Shown: in pieces, positions 25,101 to 34,325 of the stretch
How the letters are laid out: each line of letters opens with the position of its first letter
Position numbering within the stretch: position 1 is the first letter of the stretch
Assembly: GCA_025267735.1 (NCBI GenBank)
Contig: CM046309.1
Location: 30,450,702-30,514,701 of the forward strand
Direction: 5' to 3'
Length of the DNA stretch: 64,000 nt
From: Mactra quadrangularis
Taxonomy: Eukaryota; Mollusca; Bivalvia; Venerida; Mactridae
Made by a program: the position numbers and the translations under genes
The notes under the pieces: generated by a model
The model's database searches: none
Seen by the model: only the letters and a program-made list of their open reading frames with translations
Told to the model about the DNA's origin: nothing

Positions 25101-28100
25101 AATATGACTAGAAAATGTTTAAATGCGGCTTTAAGTCCCATACAACACAACATACAATTCATAACATACGTAAAAGTTAAATGAATTGACACTAGTTGTT
25201 ATATTTCAAAGCAATGGTCTACTTATCTAAATACAAGCTATTAATCTTCAATAATGAATTTGAGACTAAACTTGTCTATATTGTGTTTGAGTATTAATTT
25301 ATCTTCTATTGTAAGACACGTTCATTATCAGAACGCATTGTAATCCATTTACGACGTCATTTCCGGTTTAAATATTTATCTTGTTCATTACTTTCAATAC
25401 TGATGTATTAATCAAAAACATGCTGAAAACAAATATGGCTGTCACAAGATGATTTATTGTATTATCTAATTCTTGATGTACATTGCAATTTATAAAATAA
25501 GCTTGTCATTTACAAGCACCTGTTGAAATTTAATTGTCGTCTGCTCTTAGAGCACGTGGTCTCCATTTCTGAAATTGATTCTTTTTACATGTCGAAACTC
25601 TACTGAAAATAATGCTACTTCTATTATCTTGTGGGAAACATGTTGCTTTGGATTTGATCCTGAATTTATGTGGACAAGATGTCTAGATCATGTAAAAGAA
25701 TGTTGTTTTACAGTCATAATTATCATACACATATATTACACTCAGAACAATACTTAATGTTGTTATATTTTATTCAACTGTCACTGGTACATACATTAAC
25801 CCCGCTGATTTAAATTACTTATGAGTACAGAGTACTGTAGCGAGTATTTAAATCAGTGGGGTTAATGTATGCGCCCCTGACAGTTATATAAAACATAACA
25901 ATATATGGTGTGTATTATATATTTTCAGCGTTCCATCAGAAGAAATAGACAATATATATGTAAGTCACGTGGTCAGAATAGTTGTCCTGTTGATAAAACA
26001 CATAGAAATCAATGTAGAGCTTGTAGATTGAAGAAATGTCTTGAAGCTGGAATGAATAAAGATGGTAAGTTTAAAGCTATGGATTATTTTATCAAAAAGT
26101 TTTCTGATCAAATAAAGTTGTTATATCAATCATTTGAGACAATAAAGCATTGTTCTGTTCAGTTCTGTTCTGTTCTATTACTGACAGGTTATTCAACACA
26201 AATTTCAAATTGTATCAGCCACTATTGATTTGAATGATTTCACACTCTTATGATCACTGTACTTTGGTTAAGGTTTATTGCATACATTTTCTTAGGCTGA
26301 TAAGCCCATAAGAAAACAAAGACATATACATATTTACATTTTACTAACAAACATTTAAAACATAAATTATGAACATTGGAACGGTACTTGTACAATGCAA
26401 AGATAAGCACAAGAATTTGTAAAAAAATACCTGTGTTTAATTCACACTGTTGAATATGACTGCAATATCAAATATGCATAAATGAATTAACTTCCCTTAT
26501 CGATTGTATTGAACACTGGACTAAACTTTTAGTAAGTAACTCAAAAAAGATGCTCAGGTGACTAAAAGTCAATAGTTTTGAGCAGATCAAAACCTGCCAC
26601 CCGTACCCTTTGGAGCATGTTTTGTATAGATGTCATTTTTATTTCCCATATATTCATGTAATATTTCTTTTAAAATGAATTATTCAATGCACATGACTTA
26701 GGTTCGTTGTTAAACTTTGAAGCTGGAAATTCCATTATATTTCCCTTTTATAAGATATAGAATTAAAATCAAAAGTAAGACTTCGGCAAAATAGCTTTTG
26801 ACAAAAGGCAACCACAATTGTAAAAGTCGTTTAATAATCTAAGTTGTGTTCGTGTTTGTTAAGCTCATTTTAATATGTAAAAATAAACAAATTATTAATG
26901 GAAATACATTATAATTTAGCCATTTTATTGTCCTTGGTTCAGGAGAAAATATTTAAGTGTAAAAGATCAGTTTTAGAGTAAAGGCATTGTAATTGTTGTT
27001 AATTTCATAACTTTGGTTGAGTAATAAAAGAGGCTAATCGGTTAAAAAATAAAAATTACAATTTTAAACAAATGAAAGCAAACTGAAAATACCACTTGAG
27101 ATTGAACTTAAATTCCTAAATGCTAGATAAATTTCATAGGACAAAAAAGTGCAGCAAAAAAAATCCGACAAGAATGGTTCGCAATAGTCAAAAAAATTAA
27201 TGTCGCTTTTGTGAGCTCTGTGAGGGGAAAAGCTGTTGGGCGTTCTTGTATAGAAAAAAGTCAAAATACTTTATATTTCTTTCAGTTAAACATCAAGTCA
27301 AGTGCATCTTTTGTTCATCCATTTTTAAACTTCATAATTATCATCAAAAATCATTGTAGTGGCTTTGTTATTAATAAAAAATAGCTGTTTACACGAACTG
27401 AAAAGAACGGCCTATGTTCGTATAGTTGGCAAATAGCTCAATTACTAAATATAATTGTATAAAATCATTTCGATTTAATTAAAGGGATTTTCCGACTTAT
27501 GAATCTAAATAAGATCACATTCAAATAAAAGAAGGGTCACTTACCGTTAGACTTTTTTCAAATTGACGATTGTTGCTCTATGGCTGGGGTTGGAGTACTC
27601 AGCTTTGCTGGGATTTCTACGCGTTGAACTGAAATGCCCCCTTCAATATTACGTATAGAACAACAGTTGATTAAAGTTTTATTTCTGCTGAATATCATAT
27701 CATTCCAAAATGCTATTAAAAGTGACAAATAAAAAACTATATTCATCGTCTCGACTTTTAATTTGTGTACATACAATTACCACGCAAGGCTTGCGGGGGT
27801 CACTTAATGCCGAAAAAATACAAAACTTTGTAAACACGCACAAAAAAAGATTGAATCTAATATAAAAGAAAACCGTCAAAACTCATTTTGATCTTTTATG
27901 TTATATAAAAATCACTAAGTCATACTATTTGAGGATAATATAATACCGTATTGTTACTTTAAATTAAACTTGTCTCATTGGCTTGAATTTACACTGTTTG
28001 GCTTTTGATGAGCTATTGTAGAACAAGTGAATAGAAACGAACTTGGAGTTACAACTTATTTTAGAATAGGGCAAAGGTGGGTGTTTTGATTTCAAGACAA

Positions 28101-31100
28101 TATTTTTCAGCAATTTTAACTTTGTTTATAAAACGTATGAAAGACCAAGGGCCATGTTAAACAAATGAATATTTTTTATGTTTATGAAATGAACGCTAGC
28201 TGGGAATAATGAAAGCAAAATGAGAAAATGTTACTGACTATTAGTTCGAACAAATATTTGTAGATATATAAGATACATATCTATTTGTATGTTTGTTTTC
28301 TTATGTATTCTTCGTATATTCTAATTATTTCAAAGCAAGAACGATGAACTGTTATTGAATGAATCGCATCATTTATTTGTTCGACATTGAAATCTATCTA
28401 GTTCTTTATGCATGTTGAAACAGAATATATCATTTTGATATGAAATGATTCTTTTCAATGGAAATGATATTCATTCATCTTACTTGTAAAATGATCAACT
28501 AATGCATGTGTATAATGAAGTGATAGCATTTCTATACACGCCTTAGCTTGACTACATGTTTTATGAATATAACAAGCGTTTTGGCTTGAGTTGCAGAAAA
28601 TTTAAAGACTGATTGGGTTATTTATTCATAATTTGTTAACTTAATATTTTGTCACTATAGCTATGATAGTTCTTGGTAAGTCTAAAATGTGCTACAGATC
28701 ACAGGATGTACAAAGGTTTTCAAAAGCTAAAATTCTCAAGAGAAATAGTAAAAATTTGAGACAACTGTATATATCTAATAATTCATCAGCCCTTAAATAA
28801 ATGAGAAATTACATTCATTGTGACCTCAAGTTTGGGTAACTACAGTAAAGGAAGAAAAATTAAACACCTATGCACACGAAACCATATATTTTGATGACTT
28901 TAAGCAAACAGAAAGATATAGCTATTTTACAATTTTTCTGACGATGTGATCATTTTACGAGGACTTGTAACATTCGGTCACGTTGAAAGTCCATTCTCTG
29001 GTACAACAAACCAAAATTCTCTTCTTAAACGTGAGGGATTTCTTGTTCGTTTCTATATTCATGATTTCAATAAATAACTATGATTGTAGAAACTCCATTC
29101 TACTAATACAAGTGAGAACCAACCACTCATGTTTTAAAACTTCAATACATACATTGTCTCCTGAAAATGCTCAGAACTTATTGGCTTTACAAAATGTCCT
29201 ATAGAAATGTCCCAATGATGTAATTTTCAAAACGGTTTATTTTTAAACAGTTTCTCATGGTTTTAATTACAAATTTCTTTCTTCTTCTTTTTCTACCAAC
29301 ATTTTTTGTCAAGTACATATATGGAAATAAACTTAAACTTAATGGGCCTGTGATAAATTACTTTGTTGGATGGTAAAATACGTTGTTTTTTGTTCACCCG
29401 CATCCTTCTGTTGTTGTCTATTAAGGAAGCAATTGGTTAGAAAATTAATGTTCTACACTCATTAGAGTGAAATATTGAGATTCCACCACACATTCTATAA
29501 ATCTATCCACATTATTTGATTTGTTGTAACTTTTTGTTGACGTTAATAAACTGCCTTTAACAAATGAACGCGAAGATTTGATTATGATATCCTTTACCGC
29601 TTAAAAGAACCGACAAACAAACTGAAAACGGTGCCACATCATCAATTTTTCACTGAGTAAACGTTAAAAAGAATTATAAATCACGTTTCAACTAACACTT
29701 AGTGCGAGCTCATTTAGTCCGTAATTAATTGCTAGGATTTTAACACAATTGCAGAGCGCGTGCATTCATTAAGAACAATTCGAGAAGACATGTACGGTTC
29801 GCTGTTGTCGCCAAAAAAATGGCACACAACCAATTACAAAGCTAAAAACGTGCTTCATGCTGTAACAGTTAATGTCAATGAATATAGAACGTTCTCCAGC
29901 ATGAAAATGACACAAGAAATGTCAGGATTTCCAATCTTTTCAACACGTACCAGTTTTTGTCACCATATGAACAGAGAAACATATTAGAACTTTGCTCTGT
30001 TCAACTTCTACCAGTGTATGAAGTTCATGAAAATAAAACTAGGAGCATTGTCTATAAATACTTTCTCGTATGGACAGTGATATTGATATACATGTACAAT
30101 TTGTCATTTAGTTATTTTAGTTACAAAATCCATTTCTCTCCGAGTATAGACGAGTGCCATGAGAAGTTAACTAACAGGCACATTGCTAACAACTGTTATA
30201 TGCGAATACTTGATAGCAAACTGATATACAGTAAAGCTCTGTTATAAATACAAACTTGTTTCTTGCAAGATCATGTGTTTTGACAATATGTAGGTATCGA
30301 ATGCTTAATTTGAATACCATTAAGACCATTTCAATATTAAAGCAATCGATTTTGATGGACCTAACGGTGGAACTTTACTGTGTATATGTCCCAATAATAC
30401 ATTTTGTATGACAGGACCCAAGAATAAATAAAGACTTACAATATTGCTTGTAAAAAACGAACTTAATATTGAGACAAAATACAATTTTGTAAATCCTTAC
30501 ATATGTCTTATCAGTTGTTTTTTCTTTCAGCTGTACAACATGAGAGAGGTCCACGTAATTCCACCATCAGACGTCAAGTAGCTATGTATCTTAAAGAAAC
30601 AAGTGAACTCAACTCATTATATGGCTCATCAGCATTTCCTACACCTTACATGCCAGGCTTCTATACATTTGAACGTCTAAATGATGGTATAACTGTCAGT
30701 GCTGTGGATCAAACCCCAACTTCACCTCTGTCCCCTGTAGCTTCACCTTTGACCCCATTGACACCTACAACACCTACGTCACCAGGAATGATCTGTCAAC
30801 CTACACCAAAGGTAAATATAGTTTGATTTCAGTGTTTAATAATGCCATCTTTAATTAGCTACTTTTTGAAAATCACTTTTTTATGGATGAAAAATATTTC
30901 TATCACATTTCTATCATGAAAATAAGCCCTTTGTAATCTCTAAACTCTTTTATTTATCCGCTTTTATGCATCATAATTATTAATTTTGATAGCATTTAAT
31001 TTTGCGATTTGTGCATATATTCCATGTACAAATTTCCTCGACCATTGTTTTGAATCACAATATAAGATGCATTCTCATTTCTTGTTTAAATCTGGTTGAA

Positions 31101-33693
31101 AATTGTCGAAAATGCGACATAAAGCCCCATAAAGCTAAGTGAAAACTATGACTAGTAATGAACGTACCGTAATTTTACGAGTATAGCACGCACCTTTTTT
31201 ACCTCCAAATCTGACTTAATTTTTGTGTGTGCGTGTTTTATAAGTGAACAACGAAAATTCGTCATGTTGCTGACAAAAAAATCGTCAATATCTGCAAATG
31301 TCGCTTTTCAAAACAAATGAGGTTATTCTTTGATACCGGCACTGGGTACGAGTAAAATTTGATAAAAAAAATAGCGATCACGCTATTTGATTTTATGTTT
31401 CTTTTATTTAATGTGTATTTTTTCTATTTTCAGTATCCTCATGAATTGATTCAGTCATATTTCAGCAATCCTGAGGCAGTATGTGAAGCTGCTGCCAGAT
31501 TATTATTTATGAGTATTAAATGGACTAAAAATGTTCCTGCATTCTTGGGACTACCTTATAGAGATCAAGTTACTTTGTTAGAAGAGTCCTGGAGAGAACT
31601 GTTTGTATTAGGGGCTGCACAGTTTCAGATGCCCTTAGATACAACCACACTATTGTCAGCTGCCGGTATGTTGATTTTTTATTCAACCAAATTGAACTTT
31701 AAACGGTTAATAAGCACTTATGACTTAGATTTTTTTCTGTCTTGATATTAACATCATTTTCTATAATGTGGCTTATGATATAGTCAATGTAAACATGCTA
31801 CTATTAACTGCTGTTAGAAGAAAGGCATGATTTGTTTAGCTCTGTACTTATTTTGTATACTAGTACACGTGTATTTGGTCTATGAAATATGACAAACGTT
31901 CGATATTTTTCTTTATCTTATTCAATATATTCTAAGAAACTTAAATGAGAATTGAATTAAAGCTATTCTTTGCAAGTTGCAATAACAATGCAATATTTCG
32001 AATATCAAACGTTCTATATTGTGCCAAATTCACTTTTAAAAATGATTGAGGGTTTTTGAGTACATGCTATCAAAACGTTGCCAATATTTGATGTAGGTAA
32101 CCACGTAATTATTTCCCATTGTGAAGAAATCATTTTATATAAATATATATTAACTTAGTACAAACATGGGCGTACTATACCAATATATTGAAATAACTAA
32201 AAGTCCTGTTTGATGTATTATGGACATAAAAGTCAGCTATTTAAAGTTCTTTAAATGTTGAAAAAGGACAAAAATCACCTAAAGTTTAAATAAGCCTACG
32301 AACAGCCTCAAAGATATCGGCGGATATAGTTGTTGATGTTGGATAACTTTACCTCGTTTGTTTGTTTTCCTGTAAGAAAACTAGTGACCGTACATTTGAC
32401 TTCAACTTAACTTCAAGTCTTATATATTATAATTTAATATAAACGTTTACATGTTTAATTACAAATTAACACTGAGTTGATATTAAAGTTAGATGAAATT
32501 GCTTTTTAGTATGAATACATCTGACTGTGGGACATTTAATAAATCGTATAATTATGTTCTTCAACTGAGAGTTTAGAAAAATTGGAAGTAATCGCATTTA
32601 TGAATTTTAACCCTCCTTCTTCCTCATTTTCCGAAAAAGAACAAGACGCAAGGCGAGCACCTCGAATCACCACGCTGCAATATCTTTCGAAATGGTCTGC
32701 TTCAAATATCTTATAATCTTGTTTTCTTTACTTGTAAGTGATGCCCCCTTTCCAACACAAGTTAAAAAATCTAAAACAAATCTCACTCTTGACGTTTTTG
32801 CTGTATAGTAGGTCTGTGTTTTTGACTGTTTCTGTTCCTGATATGTTTGTTTACACCTTTTTGTATGTTGATATTTGATAAATTCCAGGTTTAAGTGGCG
32901 AGAATAGTCAATCAGAAAAGGTTATCAACATTTTGACAGAGATTCGTGCTTTACAAGAAATAATAACAAAATTTAAAAGTATACAAGTGGATGCTACAGA
33001 ATATGCTTGTCTTAAAGGAATCGTGCTTTTTAAAACAGGTACGTACTGTTGGATTTTTTTGCATAACTTGCTTTTGCGTATTTGTTTTAAATAAATCATT
33101 ATAGAATTTTTAGCATTTTCATTTAAACGCATTTTGAGAAAGAGAATTCAACTTTTTACTTGTTTTGTTGTAACATTATAGCAGACTGTCCATAATGCAT
33201 AATATGATTAATTTAATGCTAGAAGGTCATAAACGGGCAACGCAAGTGTGCTGATTGTTAGCTTGGCTGATGGTTTAAACACGGCTAATATCACTTGCGT
33301 TCTAGCATATATTACTGCCTAAAGATGTTGAATGCATTAAAACAACCCAAAGCATAATAAGCAATTTATTTGACATTAATGATTACTATTTATTAATCGT
33401 ACTTTGTATCTCTACTTTCAGTGCTACAAAACAGTACAAATGGAGATGCTAGGACTTTGAGAGATTTCCATACCGTAGCTTCACTTCAAGATCAAGCCCA
33501 AATGACCTTGAGTAAATATATCCAAACATCTTACCCTACCCAACCTTTTAGATTTGGAAAACTTTTGCTTTTATTGCCAACATTGAAGACTGTTAGTGGT
33601 TCCACGATTGAAGAGTTGTTCTTCCGGAAGACCATCGGAAGTATTCCCATAGAAAGACTATTAATTGATATGTTTAAATCAAATGATTTTTGA
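10117..33693 (+). CDS. NR2E1: Tailless-type orphan nuclear receptor (NR2E1/TLX), complete, 8 exons
   Basis: Coding exons are 10117-10159, 24169-24250, 24656-24674, 25929-26064, 30531-30811, 31434-31665, 32889-33038 and 33422-33693. All introns are GT-AG and the frame is continuous over 1215 nt (404 residues plus stop). The DNA-binding domain is at residues 23-90, with zinc ligands C23, C26, C40, C43 and C59, C67, C77, C80. The P-box reads CDGCAG, and seven residues separate C59 and C67, which is typical of the NR2E group. A tailless-type T/A box (AVQHERGPR) follows at residue 94. The linker is rich in Ser/Thr-Pro. The ligand-binding domain starts near residue 188 and carries the signature [18 protein letters not shown] at 215-232. 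The C-terminus ([12 protein letters not shown], then a short AF-2 helix) matches the family. Family knowledge: tailless/TLX is a nuclear repressor that binds AAGTCA-type half-sites and controls anterior and visual-system patterning and neural stem cells. Human TLX has 385 residues, fly tailless 452. Confidence 0.95.
13828..13902. repeat. Short hairpin element, copy 1
   Basis: Arms 13828-13857 and 13873-13902 are 30 bp each and match at 26 of 30 positions, with a 15-bp loop. The outer arm reads CATTCTCATACCCAGAGGTT. The same arm sequence recurs at 14048-14112. Confidence 0.8.
14048..14112. repeat. Short hairpin element, copy 2
   Basis: The outer arms CATTCTCGTACCCATAGGGT and CCTCTGAGTACGAGAATG pair with a short gap. 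It lies 220 bp from copy 1 and shares the arm sequence, so both belong to one small inverted-repeat family. Confidence 0.75.
14938..15175. repeat. 11-bp minisatellite (TTCTCGTACAT-like)
   Basis: About twenty diverged units around TTCTCGTACAT/TTCTCGAACCT, mostly keeping an 11-bp phase, with a few AT-rich interruptions near 15075 and 15100. The two overlapping open frames here are by-products of the repeat. Confidence 0.75.
17095..17410 (-). mobile_element. tRNA-Ser-like SINE (family A, copy 2) with duplicated head
   Basis: Reverse-strand copy of the family at 505-690. The tail AGTTCTTACAACTTAGATTA is at 17114-17133. The head and adjoining body are present twice in tandem with a 110-bp period, units starting at 17176 and 17286. 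Each carries the reversed B-box GGATTCGAA. Confidence 0.72.
18405..18470 (-). mobile_element. Decayed tRNA-like repeat
   Basis: The reverse strand reads TTAGCTATGGACGTGG and then GTGTTCGATCCCTGG at tRNA-like A-box/B-box spacing. No body or tail was matched to other copies in the window. Confidence 0.4.
19391..19492. repeat. 51-bp tandem duplication
   Basis: Two units, 19391-19441 and 19442-19492, each start TTCGGGTG(G/A)TT and share CGATCAACAGCT(A/T)TCACCGAA. They are separated by a handful of substitutions. The unit is GC-rich compared with the intron around it. Confidence 0.75.
24169..24250 (+). CDS. NR2E1: Tailless exon 2 (first zinc finger)
   Basis: The acceptor is actttcag and the donor gtaagc. 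It encodes [20 protein letters not shown] and continues to CDG, with three of the four cysteines of finger 1. The [15 protein letters not shown] form is that of arthropod tailless rather than the vertebrate DRSSGKHYGVYACDG. An extra Met separates RIL from DIPC compared with vertebrate TLX. It ends in phase 2, splitting the Gly codon of the P-box. Confidence 0.93.
24251..24655 (+). other. Tailless intron 2
   Basis: 405 bp from gtaagc to tttttcag, AT-rich, with no repeat noticed. It splits the Gly codon of the P-box. Confidence 0.85.
24656..24674 (+). CDS. NR2E1: Tailless exon 3, a 19-nt micro-exon (P-box second half)
   Basis: The sequence between tttttcag and gtatgt is only 19 nt and encodes the end of Gly42 plus CAGFFK. 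It carries the fourth zinc ligand of finger 1 (C43) and the recognition-helix start. Without it, exon 2 (phase 2) cannot join exon 4 (which starts on a codon boundary) in frame, so the exon must be constitutive for a functional receptor. Introns of 405 and 1254 bp flank it. Confidence 0.9.
24853..25150 (+). mobile_element. tRNA-derived SINE (family B, copy 2) in tailless intron 3
   Basis: The head contains AGCGCGTCTAGTTACGAC and a good B-box GGGTTCTATTCCCGG. The body has TTATGAAATATTTTCTACGG and the tail ATGCGGCTTTAAGTCCC, as in the copy at 6551-6875. An inner palindrome, CCTATTCATGCATCATGAATAGG, lies near 25063-25085. It takes up about a quarter of the intron. Confidence 0.68.
25760..25901. 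mobile_element. Palindromic MITE-like element (family C, copy 1)
   Basis: Two arms of about 60 bp face each other around a ~20-bp centre. The left arm has TATTCAACTGTCACTGG and ATTAACCCCGCTGATTTAAA. The right arm has its reverse, TTTAAATCAGTGGGGTTAAT and CTGACAGTTATATAAAACA. A second copy is at 43499-43644. No transposase and no clear target duplication are seen. Confidence 0.8.
25929..26064 (+). CDS. NR2E1: Tailless exon 4 (second zinc finger)
   Basis: It begins at [12 protein letters not shown] after the acceptor tatattttcag and runs to GMNKD, ending with the first base of an Ala codon before gtaagt. All four cysteines of finger 2 are present. The [19 protein letters not shown] stretch is diagnostic of NR2E receptors. 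The open frame continues past the donor into intron 4 for another 160 bases, but that part is not receptor-like. Confidence 0.95.
26065..30530 (+). other. Tailless intron 4 (4.5 kb)
   Basis: It runs from gtaagt to tttctttcag. AT-rich throughout, with several short chance open frames (for example 29760-29987 and 29957-30247) that resemble no known protein. I saw no repeat with a second copy in the window. Confidence 0.75.
30531..30811 (+). CDS. NR2E1: Tailless exon 5 (T/A box and hinge)
   Basis: The acceptor is tttctttcag and the donor gtaaat, with phase 0 at the end. It starts with the conserved [16 protein letters not shown], which extends the DNA-binding domain in tailless receptors. The rest is a hinge of about 75 residues. 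Around residues 162-185 there are eight Ser-Pro or Thr-Pro dipeptides within 24 residues. The hinge is poorly conserved in this family, so only the first 20 residues can be compared. Confidence 0.93.
30812..31433 (+). other. Tailless intron 5
   Basis: 622 bp from gtaaat to ctattttcag. At 31170-31245 a short inverted pair (GTATAGCACGCAC against GTGTGCGTGTTTTAT) may be the remnant of a small inverted-repeat element. Confidence 0.75.
31434..31665 (+). CDS. NR2E1: Tailless exon 6 (start of ligand-binding domain)
   Basis: The acceptor is ctattttcag and the donor gtatgt. It encodes helices around the nuclear-receptor signature, with [24 protein letters not shown] and the LFVLGAAQ helix. It ends with the first base of a Gly codon. 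The [13 protein letters not shown] stretch matches the corresponding helix of TLX and fly tailless. Confidence 0.94.
31666..32888 (+). other. Tailless intron 6
   Basis: 1223 bp from gtatgt to aaattccag. AT-rich. Nothing else was recognised. Confidence 0.8.
32889..33038 (+). CDS. NR2E1: Tailless exon 7 (mid ligand-binding domain)
   Basis: The acceptor is aaattccag and the donor gtacgt. It encodes 50 residues, including [18 protein letters not shown] and [13 protein letters not shown]. The last is the conserved (D)ATEFACLKCIVTFK helix of TLX. The frame enters in phase 1 and leaves in phase 1. Confidence 0.93.
33039..33421 (+). other. Tailless intron 7
   Basis: 383 bp from gtacgt to tactttcag. 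It contains an interrupted inverted repeat at about 33217-33307. Confidence 0.85.
33217..33307. repeat. Interrupted inverted repeat in tailless intron 7
   Basis: The right side CACTTGCGTTCTAGCAT is the reverse of ATGCTAGAACGCAAGTG. On the left the same words occur, but ATGCTAGAA and ACGCAAGTG are split by about 15 extra bases (GGTCATAAACGGGCA). The pattern suggests an inverted-repeat element with an insertion in one arm. Confidence 0.65.
33422..33693 (+). CDS. NR2E1: Tailless exon 8 (C-terminal ligand-binding domain, stop)
   Basis: The acceptor is tactttcag. It encodes [38 protein letters not shown] and the C-terminal [20 protein letters not shown] helix, ending DMFKSNDF then TGA. The dimer-interface helix ([10 protein letters not shown]) and the AF-2 region match TLX closely. 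Vertebrate TLX ends at nearly the same position. Confidence 0.95.
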
Positions 33694-34319
33694 TGAGAAG
33701 AAAGTATTATAGGTCAATTATTTATTCTTGAGTACGCCAGGTTTGGCCGAGTACGAGGTTCCCGGTCTTTCGGAACACATCGGCGAAAGCTGCGCTACAC
33801 GTTCGTCAGTATACGGAAACACCCGGGCGGTTTTCCGAATAGGTATACATGTATAGTCAGAGTGAACAATCAAAAACTATAAACGTGCAATCTGCACTTC
33901 TCACCGCTTTAAACGTAAAGCATAATTTATGTTAAAATATGGGTGAATGGTGGTAAGGACTATTCATGACACGTTTATAGTCTAGGTCATGTCTAGGCTT
34001 CCATGGAGGGACAAAATGAATGCTTTGTTTTTAAATCTATTGATTTTAAAATGCATAATTTTTCACGGAGGAGAATTGCGAGGGTGCTTCGATGCTTTTA
34101 ATTTTTTTGCTATTTTTGTCATGTGCGTCGGTCCTTTTGTTAAAGTATTGCAGACGAATGCGAGCATAATATTGTCTCTTATAAAGGGATCAACAATTTA
34201 TTTTGTCATATATACCTTTTATGTACTTGTAAAACAAACTACCAAAATACTTTTTCACAGTTGCTGAGAAGATATGATACAGATTTTGATATATTAATTT
34301 TTTTGTAATACTTTGTTTT

Positions 34320-34325
34320 AATAAA
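34320..34325 (+). terminator. Candidate poly(A) signal of tailless
   Basis: This is the first AATAAA after the stop codon, 627 bp downstream. A T- and GT-rich stretch follows at about 34360-34440. No earlier AATAAA was seen. The implied 3' UTR is about 0.65 kb. Confidence 0.5.

Larger units (their letters stand above)
24675..25928 (+). other. Tailless intron 3
   Basis: 1254 bp from gtatgt to tattttcag. It contains a SINE (24853-25150) and a palindromic element (25760-25901) that ends 27 nt before exon 4. The 60-codon open frame in the middle is not recognisable. Confidence 0.85.

Noticed and set aside
26065..26228. Open frame continuing past tailless exon 4, as an alternative C-terminus
   Set aside because: A good gtaagt donor sits at the expected border and the extension is not receptor-like. 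Intron retention would end the protein after the zinc fingers, but nothing in the sequence supports it.
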